This document shows, in pieces, positions 12,401 through 22,900 of a DNA stretch of 64,000 nucleotides. The notes beneath the pieces were generated by a model. It searched no databases and was not told where the DNA came from. It worked only from the letters and a program-made list of their open reading frames with translations. Made by a program: the position numbers and the translations under genes. Source of the stretch: Elysia chlorotica. Taxonomy: Eukaryota > Mollusca > Gastropoda > Plakobranchidae. The stretch covers positions 1,095,034 through 1,159,033 of the forward strand of contig RQTK01000001.1 of the NCBI GenBank assembly GCA_003991915.1, written 5' to 3'. The first letter of the stretch is position 1. Each line of letters opens with the position of its first letter.

Positions 12401-12860
12401 TGGCATTGCTATCATTTTCCACCATTTTACCATTTTGTACATGTATCAGAATAATGACAGTGAACATCACCCACACTTCCCTTTACATGTATTCCGTATG
12501 TAGCATTATCAAAGGAAACGTTGGTTCTCTTCGTGCAAACCCATGTTCTTATTTTTTTGGAATCAATGTGGTTCGGTGCCGACGCATCTGTAGTATAGGG
12601 TATTGGTTTCTTATCTCGCAACGCGCAACCTTTTGTTGTTGCTGCTGCTGTTGTTGTTCTTGCTATTGTTGTTCTTATTGTTATTGTTGTTACTTTTACT
12701 TTAAGTTAGCCACTGGTGAGCACAACTCTATTTTATCTTTTTTTTCCCCCATACGATGACATGCTGGTGGTGTTGATTCACGTTTTGAGTAGGTGCGGTG
12801 CCAAACAATGAGAGTTTTTATGGGGATGATTTTGCGTAAGTGGTTCAAGATGATTAAGGC

Positions 12861-12864
<4 letters not shown>

Positions 12865-12918
<54 letters not shown>
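12865..12918. repeat. (GA)n microsatellite
   Basis: About 27 GA units. Confidence 0.98.
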
Positions 12919-12920
<2 letters not shown>

Positions 12921-13433
12921 ACCAAAAAAAAAAAATTCTCACACATCTTGATCACAAGGATTAATGAAACAGACCATAATGAAAACGGGAGACTATGATA
13001 TGAAGTGAAATAATTACAACTTTGTAAAACAAAAGAGTGCATGTAGGCTAGATATTGTTGTACTTTTTAACGCGAGTTTGACTTTTCTTCCAGGCAACCA
13101 CAGATTCGGAAATTCCGCAAGTCGGATCGAGGCGGCAGCTTCACGATCATGGCATCGCACGGGACTTTCGGAACAACTGGGTTTTAAAAAAAAAAAAGAA
13201 CCCTCGGTGGCTCAGTCCATACTGCAGGTCTAGACTAGGCTAGACTACCCCAAGCTAGCCCCAAGCCGCCCAAGACGCGAATTCGAAAGCGCCGAAGAGG
13301 GCAGCCCAGTGGCAGAGAGATGCCAGTGTGAAAAAAAAATGAAAGAAAGAAAGAAAGAAAAGAAGATAGTGTCCTCCAGTTACTCAAAGGCAAAAAGGAA
13401 GGCTGGGGTGGGCAGGGGATAGCGTTGCGCAGA

Positions 13434-13518
13434 GCCAGAGGGGAGAGAGAGGGGGAGAATAGCATTAGGGGGGAGGGAGAGAGGGGGAGAATAGCATTAG
13501 GGGGGAGGGAGAGAGGGG
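13434..13518. repeat. G/A-rich minisatellite, about 32-bp unit
   Basis: GAGGGGGAGAATAGCATTAG recurs with a 32-bp period (GAAT at 13,457 and 13,489), with a third partial unit after it. Confidence 0.9.
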
Positions 13519-13533
13519 TCAATTGAGCGGGAT

Positions 13534-13535
<2 letters not shown>

Positions 13536-13586
<51 letters not shown>
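13536..13586. repeat. (GA)n microsatellite
   Basis: About 25 GA units, followed by a GC-richer stretch (13,587-13,690) with several CpGs but no recognisable gene. Confidence 0.98.
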
Positions 13587-13589
<3 letters not shown>

Positions 13590-13689
13590 TCGACCCGAAG
13601 GGAGGAGGGCGGGACGCCGGGAAGGCAAGCTGCTACTGCAGTGCTACCGCGATGGCGCGAGAGCGTCGCCTTTTGCATGCGACTTCATC

Positions 13690-15890
13690 AGTGCCACACA
13701 CACCGCACACTGTCTCGTCTAGTAGGAAAATTAGCACAGTCAATTCAAACACCCAGCCTGAACACTGAAGTCAACCCCTGCTGCATACGTGCATGCATAC
13801 GCGTAGTCGCGTACACACGAGTGTAATGCACACACATACACACACAGACACATTTGGGGCATTCTGGTGACTACACAAATTCATACGCCTAATACTCGAC
13901 ACAACAATTCTAGATTCAGACCTAGATCTTGGTCCAGACTGTCTCAGGTGAATCAAGACAAATAATGTCTGGATTGAGTCCAAAACTCGATCTAAAAATA
14001 ATTCGGAATGTACCCCTCTTTTTCCTTGATGTCAAGTGTACACTAATTTTTTGTTAGTGCTCGTTGTTTCGATCGCAATAAATGATTATTGAGTATGTTT
14101 TTTATATTATATTGCGTAATTTATCTAAAAGTTAAAGCAATTCTTTGCTTCCAACCATCCCTGCGATTCACCCTCGCTTCCTTTCCCGATAGTCATACAT
14201 GTATTGTAACTTGTAAGCTTACTAGTCTTTTCGTACGTCTCCCGTCCCAGTGCTCTGCTCATGTTGAACCCGCCTGTAGGAGGTCTACCCTTGAACTACA
14301 ACCACGCAGACACGCACAGTCCTGTCTTGAAGGCTACGGCTAACTAGGTCAGCTGCTTTCGAAACGACGCCTCGGCTGAAAACAGCTGTCGAAGTCGAAC
14401 TCGAACTCGAAGGCGCGGTGCCGAGAGCGCGTTTCTGATTTTGTACTACATGTACAATGCACAGACTTACCACAGAACCACGCATTCGATTAATATACAT
14501 GTTCAATGCAAGAACATGTATAAAATATGAAAATACGTTTAATACTGTACTACAGGGTATTCCATTCAGCTGCAGATACGCTCGTATGGACATGCTTCTG
14601 TTGATAAAATGTACAGTTTACACTTAGTATGTCCTCTGTTATGTAGATTATAATTTATAATACACAGTGTAAAATGACAGTCTGGATCAATCTTTGGTCT
14701 GGATAGATAATCAAGTGCGATCATGTACATAGATATGCATGCTGTATCGGTATTAATACTTATATTTATACTCTGGGGAAATTGAGAGCTTGCCACAGAT
14801 GTCTATTAATAGAAGTCTGTGGAGCTTGCAAATAAAAATACATGTACTGCAGTATGGCTTTCAAATTTTCATTCACTTTTTAATAAAGTAGGAGCATTTG
14901 ATTTAAAATCTTTTAACTACAAAAGAAAAGTAAAAGCATGCAGAGGTAACTACCATTGCTCAATCTTTAACAACGTTATATTTATGGCAATGTCATACAA
15001 TTCAAAAATTGATCGAAAACAATTTTTAATGCATGCTTTTCATATTTCATATTTGTCTATGCGAATAAAAAGGACAAAAGAAAAAGAAAAAAAGACGAGG
15101 ACCAGAGGACAAAATACAGGAAAAGGTTGCAAAGGTCAAACAAAAGATTTCTTTAAAAAAAAAACAAAAAAAAACTTGTGAGCTTTTCCATTTGTGTTTC
15201 TTTGTGTACGATAGTACATGTGGACCATCTTAAGCATTTCTGGTTCTTTAACCATATTATTAAAAAAAAGATCGAATACCAAGTTATAAAGACATATAAT
15301 TATATGATGGAAAATATACATGTTATAGGACAACTAAAGTATTGCTTTGCTTATTGAAATTCGATAATATGTATAACGCTTTTTTCCTATATACATGTAT
15401 AAGAAAAAGGGCAAATGCTAATAAGAGAAGGATGAGCTAAGGATGCTGGTTGAATTACTAACCAAAGTGACTCTATAAGAATAATGAAATAAAGATGGAC
15501 CTCCTCCCAGTTTCGAAAGAACACTGCTAAAACAAGTAAAAGAGAATGCATTCCTACAGCAACCTCCATAGATTTTTTTTTTACCAAAAAACAAAACAAA
15601 AAACACGAAAAAAACAACAACAACCCCAGTTTATTTAACAAATATGTAATTGTACGCGGTAATCCTGATTACTGCTTATAAAATAAATCTATACAAAACA
15701 GAACAGAAGAAGATTCATAGATGGCCTATAGTACAACTGCAAAAACACCTATGCCTGAACAAATCTCCGAGCCCAAAAAAAAAACCCACAAAAAACATGT
15801 AGTTGATATATGTAGCTTTAGACTTAGAGTAACGAACAACGGTAAATTGTTGACGATATTAAAACCAATAATCATGCGAATTTGCGGTGA
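13690..15890. other. No gene seen
   Basis: Contains CA-rich repeats near 13,790-13,850, a CpG-richer patch near 14,350-14,435 and the palindrome at 14,793-14,822. The open frames are short and match nothing I know. Confidence 0.5.
14793..14822. repeat. 30-bp palindrome, member of a dispersed core repeat
   Basis: CCACAGATGTCTATTAATAG AAGTCTGTGG: apart from two unpaired bases on each side it is self-complementary around TATTAATA. Half-copies of the same core occur at about 22,745-22,772, 22,978-23,015 and 40,076-40,112. Confidence 0.7.
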
Positions 15891-15903
15891 CATCAGACTG
15901 TAA

Positions 15904-16002
15904 CTGTAAGTACAATGTCGCGGTAGCTTACGACTCGTCGTAGGCATTCTTTATCTCCTATTCTTACGAGTCGTAAGCTATCACAACGTCGCACTTACAG
16001 TA
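15904..16002. mobile_element. Foldback (MITE-like) element, compact copy
   Basis: About 42-bp imperfect inverted repeats face each other. The left arm starts CTGTAAGTACAATGTCGCGG and continues TAGCTTACGACTCGT. The right arm reads in reverse CTGTAAGTGCGACGTTGTGA, then TAGCTTACGACTCGTAAG. The spacer is about 20 bp, with no coding capacity. Its ends match the larger element at 6,314-6,558. Confidence 0.85.
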
Positions 16003-17030
16003 GTCTTTTGGTACCTAAGCTTTTGGATCCTAAAAGTTTGAAAATGTAAAACGCTCTCCAATGCTTTGAAAGCCAACACAGTCAATTATACCCGATCCGT
16101 AGCTTAGACTTACACATTTAAATTAATTAACAAAAATAAGTTAAAATAACATCATGTTATTACAAGTACATGTCAATTTAAAGAATGAACTCCTGTAAAA
16201 TGTAATCAAAACAAAGCACTGAAATAATGAGATGATAAATTAATACATGTAGTGTACGATGTAATGCTGAACTCGCCTCGTTAGCGTTGAGTTGTAGGGC
16301 CTGCCTTTGATCTATCCATGGTCTTGTCAAAATAAGTACATTGTAGTGATCCGATGACAAAAGATGTCATGAGGAGGAAATAAAAACGTTGACGGGTTGT
16401 TAGAAAAAACAACAGAAAACAACGCCCTTCAATGTATTAGCGGGAGCAAATAGGGCCGAACTTATTCAAGTATTTTAGAGACAGGCACCACAGGATAATA
16501 ATGGAGTTTTCTGTGACAGGCACTGTATACCACGATAAGTTTGATAAAACATGGAGGCCAAATTAATGGTAATGCACATTGATACCATGGGAAAGAGCAT
16601 TCGTTATAAACACACTGTGAATCAGAACGGGGAAAATAAATAAACATGATAGCTGCGGTGTGGTTGTAATAACAAGAAAAAAGAGGTCTGCATTTATTGG
16701 AACATTGTTATCTAGTTTATGGGCTTCCAAAAATATGAGTAAATAGACCATCCCTGTAATTTATACTTCTAATTATTTCTATTACATTTGTATTTTTAAT
16801 TTCAATGTACAACAAATTTCAAATCACGTCCTACGAATAATTATTATGCACATTGTGCGCTATAACCACATCCGAGAGTGATGAAGTAGAGATAGATGAT
16901 AAATAAAGATATACATTTTTTATAATATACCCATACAAATATATATATAATAAACACATAAAGATTGATATATAGATAGATCGACGACAGAGAGATAGAG
17001 AGAGAGGGTTAAAAATATAGTGATATAAAT

Positions 17031-17034
<4 letters not shown>

Positions 17035-17100
<66 letters not shown>
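17035..17100. repeat. (GA)n microsatellite
   Basis: About 33 GA units. Confidence 0.98.
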
Positions 17101-17107
<7 letters not shown>

Positions 17108-17381
17108 GGGGAGAGAGGGAGTATTGATTTAAAAGATAATAAAATCCAAATGTGCACGAATGAATGATATTGATTGATGACTATAATACACTGTATCTAG
17201 ATTTCTTTTAATCTCACATTGTAGGGCCTATAGATGTGAGTCAAAAACAAACTGTCATTTTTCTTGGAATTTTGATTTCTAGATTTAGCATAAAATACCT
17301 AGGCCCTATGTAATCTTAAAAACTTATTCTAAATCACGTCGAAAGCAATTCCAACTTCGTATAATGTGGTAAGCCTAGTTT

Positions 17382-17401
17382 CCCCCCCCCCCCCCCCCCC
17401 C
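17382..17401. repeat. Poly(C) run
   Basis: 20 consecutive C. A longer mixed run, poly(C) then poly(A), is at 18,559-18,592. Confidence 0.97.
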
Positions 17402-19690
17402 TTTCTTTCTTCTCTCCCTCTAGCATCGCACATTTGCAGTGACAATAGTTGATATCTGACAAAAACATTTCTTAAGTTTTCAGTGTAGCAATTAATGTTA
17501 AATAAGACACATATCGACTGACTGACAATACAAAAGAGAATGGTAGTCAAATTCGCTGCAAGTAATCCATTATTAAAAATTAACTTAGGCCTAATTCAAG
17601 TTATTGTGCGTTTTCTCCAGTTATCACCAACCAACTTACATTTAGGCCTATTATTTTCAATCACATGGATGTACAAAGTATACTAGCTCTAGCATCGTCA
17701 GGCGGCTGAGAATAACAGTAATTGGCAGTGGTACAATGTAGGTGAGTAACACTTTTTTCGTGGTTGCGCACTTCCAAGTTCCAACATGTTACTCACCCGC
17801 TTCCCAAAACTGCGCACCTTGCGGGGTTAATCACTAGTTGGTCGCACTTAGATGACTCGGCTTTCAGGGCGTTTTACATACCAAAAACACACACCCAGTA
17901 GTAACTTAGTGGTTGAAATGGCTGATTGGTTGATTCATTCATTTCGAGTTATGCTATATCTTCATTTGTTTAGGGAATTCGAAATAACTGTCAAAAGCCA
18001 TTTTACTAGAAATTTAACATAATGATGCTTATGCTTCTATTCAACTTCATAATTAAGATTTATCTTTGAATGAAAGCATTGGGTGGCTTTATATCTGAAA
18101 TTTTAATTGTTAATTTTGTATAACGATAATTTCAAAAATGTATGTTTACTCATTAAAATGATTTGTATCAAAAACTTAATAGCAGTCTAATGTTTTGTTT
18201 TAACTAACTATTTTTTTCCATCTCCCGCTTAAATTTTTTTAAGGATTCCAACTAGTTTAATTTTAGAATGATTTTCCAAAAACAAAAAAATAATGTTAAT
18301 ATTGTTGATCTGTCAAAGTATAGATGTCAATAACTGGCATTAGAGTTTCTTCTCAACCTAGTCTCTGACTAAAGTTAGATTTAGATATACAATCATCTAC
18401 TTGAACCATGAAATACCAATGGAAGGTCCTGTCAAATGTTTTCAATCGTACTTCGAAAAAGACAGGAAGCACAATACAATTACCTAGGCTGCAGTGTAAA
18501 TTATATATAATTCAATCATTCTTAATAATTATTATCACAACAGTAAAAAGCAAGGCAACCCCCCCCCCCCCCAAAAAAAAAAAAAAAAAAAAGTGTAAAT
18601 CGTAAATTTCTGTTTGCTTTTTTTTTGTTGTTGTAATACATTTCCTACTTAGCCGTGTATTTTTTTAAATTTTTTTTTATAAAGGTCATACTAAAAGAAG
18701 CATAACCGTTGGCTGATACTAGTGATAGAAATAAAAAAAATACTACGTAGTATCATATGCCCATACATTTATGATCACTATAAGATACATATTTATTTGA
18801 CAATTTGAGGGAAATTCGACTTGGACATATATTACACACAGTGGCACACACACACACACACACATACATTATATATGTATAAACTGAACATGGATAGGGC
18901 CTATACAAAAAACAAAATCTTTACAAATGTTTGGAGGAACAGAAAAGATTGCAACAATAAATATGAATAATGAATGTTGTCAAGGCTTTTTATATCAATT
19001 GAAAAACCGCTCCATTCTTTATTTTTCCTTATCTTACAGATGACACAATGTAACATTGTAATCCACCATTTTCATAACTTGGCCTATAGCGGCAAAAAAT
19101 AAAAATAAATAAAAATTGCAGGCGACTCCAATTTCAGGACAGTAGACTTTTACAAAATACAAGACCAAGCCTTATTTTTAAGAGTCGAAATATAAACGGA
19201 CTAGTGATATAATTTTATTGATGATCTTGAACCGAGCGCGTGTTGATAGCCTACTGTGTACGACTAGTGAGAAAAAAAAAATTAATTTTTTCCACACATG
19301 TCAGAGAGACAGTTTATTTTACCATACAATCGATAAATCTACACATGTCATAGTAATTGGAAGAAGAGACAGCACTAGAGGGAAAAAGCCTGAGACATTC
19401 TATCCTTATTACATGTAATAACTATAGGATGAAGCATAGGGTACAACTAGTACTAGTAGTACAATGTAGTAGTCAAGCAGAAACCCTTCTCTAGCCCCGT
19501 AACTATCTGACTATCCCCCTATCCCTTCACTGAAACCTCTTTGTCCACGAGAAAACGGGGGCACCACTCTAGGAGGGCACGGGGACCCAGCTGATCGACT
19601 CATCGCTTCGTCTTTGTTGTTCGTAGTTTGCCGCTTGGACATGTGGGACAAAGGCAAGTTGAATGTTTATTCCATTTTTCTCTGTATTTA
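17402..19690. other. No gene seen; upstream flank of PPP4R1
   Basis: AT-rich with a poly(C)/poly(A) run and a CA tract (18,844-18,864). The last part (19,480-19,640) is GC-richer and may belong to the PPP4R1 promoter region. Confidence 0.5.
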
Positions 19691-19914
19691 GATTCCATTA
19701 TGCTATCAAGAAGGTAAGTAGTGTGTCATTTAATATTCCTCTAGCATCCAACCATAGTGTCAGCCATTATGTTCACACAATTTGGTTTCATTCACTGAAT
19801 TGCAGACAATGTTTTACGCAAGTGAAACGAACATGAGTCATTATTTCGGCGTTTCTCGTAAGCTTATTTTCGTCGGCTCTTTCCGTTCCATGCACGGAAA
19901 CAACATGACACGGA

Positions 19915-19953
19915 CCAATCAGCTCGCGAATGGGTTGTCAAATGCACCAATCG
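19915..19953 (+). promoter_or_regulatory. Two CCAAT boxes (NF-Y type) upstream of PPP4R1
   Basis: CCAATCAG at 19,915-19,922 and CCAATCG at 19,947-19,953 lie 32 bp apart, 74 and 42 bp before the PPP4R1 ATG. Paired CCAAT boxes about three helical turns apart are typical NF-Y sites. I see no convincing TATA box close to the ATG. The local sequence is also more CpG-rich than its surroundings, which fits a housekeeping promoter. The transcription start is inferred to lie just downstream. Confidence 0.5.
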
Positions 19954-19984
19954 AAATGCTCTAAGCATCCCTCGTGGTCCTTTC

Positions 19985-19996
19985 CAACATGGCGGG
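19985..19996 (+). promoter_or_regulatory. TISU-like / YY1-like element at the start codon of PPP4R1
   Basis: CAACATGGCGGG matches 11 of 12 positions of the TISU consensus SAASATGGCGGC, an element that combines a YY1 promoter site with an initiator for very short 5' UTRs. The donor site (GTGAGT) follows directly, so the element also spans the end of coding exon 1. Confidence 0.5.
19989..19995 (+). CDS. PPP4R1: PPP4R1 coding exon 1 (start codon, 7 nt)
   Basis: ATGGCGG followed by the donor GTGAGT. It encodes Met-Ala and the first base of Asp-3, so exon 2 restores MAD-L as in vertebrate PPP4R1. Phase 1 end. The 5' UTR length is not determined. Confidence 0.85.
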
Positions 19997-22900
19997 TGAG
20001 TCCCCACACATCATTCATTTTTGTTTCATAAAAATTGTTACCATTTGTGATTCGTGACTGATTATCCTGTATTTTTTTCAGATTTGGAGTTCTATCAAGA
20101 TGATTCTGACGAAAACTCAGAAGATGGTAAGTTGAACACCATTAAACTATGTACATTTAGATTTACGTTTGACATCAATTTAGAATATTGTAGCCAGCAA
20201 TGATCACCCATGCCCTTTCGAATCAATTTTGTTTCCTTCTTTAACCTACGTGCAAATCAAAGATGCGGTGGCTTATTGGATTATGTACGTTAAATTAACG
20301 GAATTCGACTAATTAAAATCAACTATTTAGGATAGCTACATGTTCTAGTCTCGAAATGTTTATTTCTTTCGTCGAGGATAGCGGAGGGGGCGACATTTCA
20401 TTGTGTTGAGATCGAGACCCAAGGCCTCCATGATGGGCGAGGTCATGTGACCATGAGCGTCCGCGACCTTTTCAACTTGCCCCGCTTTTTATTTTCTTTT
20501 ATTTCCCGCCAATGGTTAGAAAAAGAGCTATGGTCTGGTCAACACATAAGTTACCAGTCTGGTTTATTTGTAGTTCCAGACTGAATTTTTTAAGCGCGTA
20601 TCTCTATCTTGTTAGTAGTTAAAATTTATTACCTTATGTGGATATTATTTCGAGCTCTTTATTGATCAAATCTAGATAAAAAAATCCAACTGGTGAGTAT
20701 CAGCTAAAATTATCTCTTGATTCAGATTGGACTCTGGAGGCTACAGTTTATGAAAATCCCATTTCTTTTTGGTCTCCTGAATCAAATGCTTTTAAAATAT
20801 TCACAAACCTCACAATTTGCTAAATATTTTTATTCAGGAGCAAATTATACTTTTAAAAAGGATTTTAAGTGTAAAACCAAAACCTAGATCCATATCTAAC
20901 TTCAGTCTTTTAAAATAAATTATTCGAGAATCATGATTGGTGCTATCAAGTATCTTGGCCCATGCTTACTACAGTGTGTTAGTACCAATATACTGTAATA
21001 GTGTGGTAATTTTTTATATATCCTTGTCAGATAGATCAACCTAGACCTAGTTGAGTACAATGGAAACCTTAATTCGAATTGCATTGTATTTTGTCTGAGC
21101 TTCAAACTCAGAGGATTTTCATCATAGGCGGGGAAAAAATCTGCATGAACCACGATAGATTTAATTAAACCTGCATGTGTGCCAATTGTCCGATTTCTGA
21201 TAATGATTGTTGGTGTCTGCTAGTTTCTATAACCAAAATGCGAGTGAGGTCAAATTGTCAGCAGTTTTGTAATCATTCACTTCACCTGTAGCTAGCAGCC
21301 AATTTGCTAATAGTCGCCAAATTCACTCCTTGTGAACGACATTGCAACTTGCTGGAAATTTATCTCTAACTTATTTCACCGTAATCATTTTCTCTTTTCG
21401 CTCGACTCCACTTTCAAGTCCATTTCGTTTGCTTACTTTGAACGCTATTTTGGAACCCGATTTCTCAAATTTCTTGATGATCTGTTTCTTTACACTGGCT
21501 TTCCTATATATTGTAGGCTACTCGTAACTCCAATTTGACATGTTTCATAACATTTCATAAAATTTGATCATGCTGTATGGGGGTTCTCACAACCTTTAGG
21601 CTAGGTTTAATACAACTAGTAATTCCCTATATCCAACTTTGAAAGTTTCTCGTTACGAATACGATGAGATCATACTCCCCATAGTTTAGCTATTAATTTT
21701 GGATCTATCAAGATGTAGAAAACAGATCTAGTTAGTCTATGTAAACCTTCATCTCTCTCTCTCTCTCTCTCTCTTTCTCCCTACAAATTTAACTTCGAAC
21801 TTCTCCCTCCCCACCACAAATTTAACTTCTGGCAGTTTTCTTTTTCTTCTCTCTCCATATCTTTCTCTCCACAAATTTAAATGCAAGCTTCTGTTTCTCC
21901 TTTCTCTATAACAATAAATTTGAGAGAGTTAAGGCCACCTCCAGCTTGATACCAAGCACATATGTCAACAATCTGCCTTCTATGAGCCCTGACCTAGTCA
22001 ACTCAAGGCCTATTTGTTTTGATTTTGTATCTTGGTTAGGTCTATTTGTTGTAGGCTAAATATGGACATGAGTTCATACTGAACTGATCTCATGTGTGCC
22101 TTTTGATGTGATCACTGAACTTTGTTTCTCTACACTGTTTATACCTTTGAATAATTTTGTGAATTTGTGCCCCATATGTCCAGGTGTACAAAAGTGTACA
22201 CTCAGCAGCTTAGCTTGATAGTGTTTCTTATGTAAAGAACCATGTCTAGTTTTCAGCTTTATTTTTTTACCTTTCTCGTAAAGATTATGGCTTTGACGGT
22301 GGCATCGGTGAGGTTGAAGACCTCACACCATTACAGAGATTGGAAAAGTACTTGGACAATGATAATATATATAACAGGTGAGAAAATATTTGTTCTTTAT
22401 GAGACTAGCTTTTATTGTTTCATAAATGAAGATAGCTTATGTTCACTAGTATTAGATTGAAATGAAGCATTCTAATGTAATGCTTTTTGCTTAGTTCTCA
22501 AATTCGCTTGACATATTGCATTTAATATTTGTACTCGTCGCACTCAAATATTGTTAGGATAGCATAAGCTTTCATGCTCATATTGCTTTTTATTTTGTCA
22601 GACAAATGCTGGCACGAGGTCTTCTTGACACCCTGCGAGCTGTCTGTGAGTCTGGGGACAATTGTATGGCCGTCCTTGATGCCATGGCCAAATTGTCTGA
22701 AGATCCAGGTATTTATTATTGTATATTTTGAATTGAACTCGATTTCTATCAATAGCACTAGATTGCTTGGAAAAATGGCCGACCCCTCTTTGCGGCATAT
22801 CAGTATATAAAATTTAATTTACCCAATGTGATCGACTGCTTGATCTAGCTGTGCTGTTTTTAAGTTGCCTCTTAAACTGATTACATACATGTGCCATTCA

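Noticed and set aside
12285..12759. Poly-Leu / poly-Asn open frames
   Set aside because: They are products of interrupted (GTT)n repeats.
13434..13518. CRISPR-like array
   Set aside because: It is a purine minisatellite without spacers, in an animal genome.
13587..13690. CpG-rich patch with ATGGCGCG as the start of another gene
   Set aside because: No open frame with recognisable product and no good donor follows.
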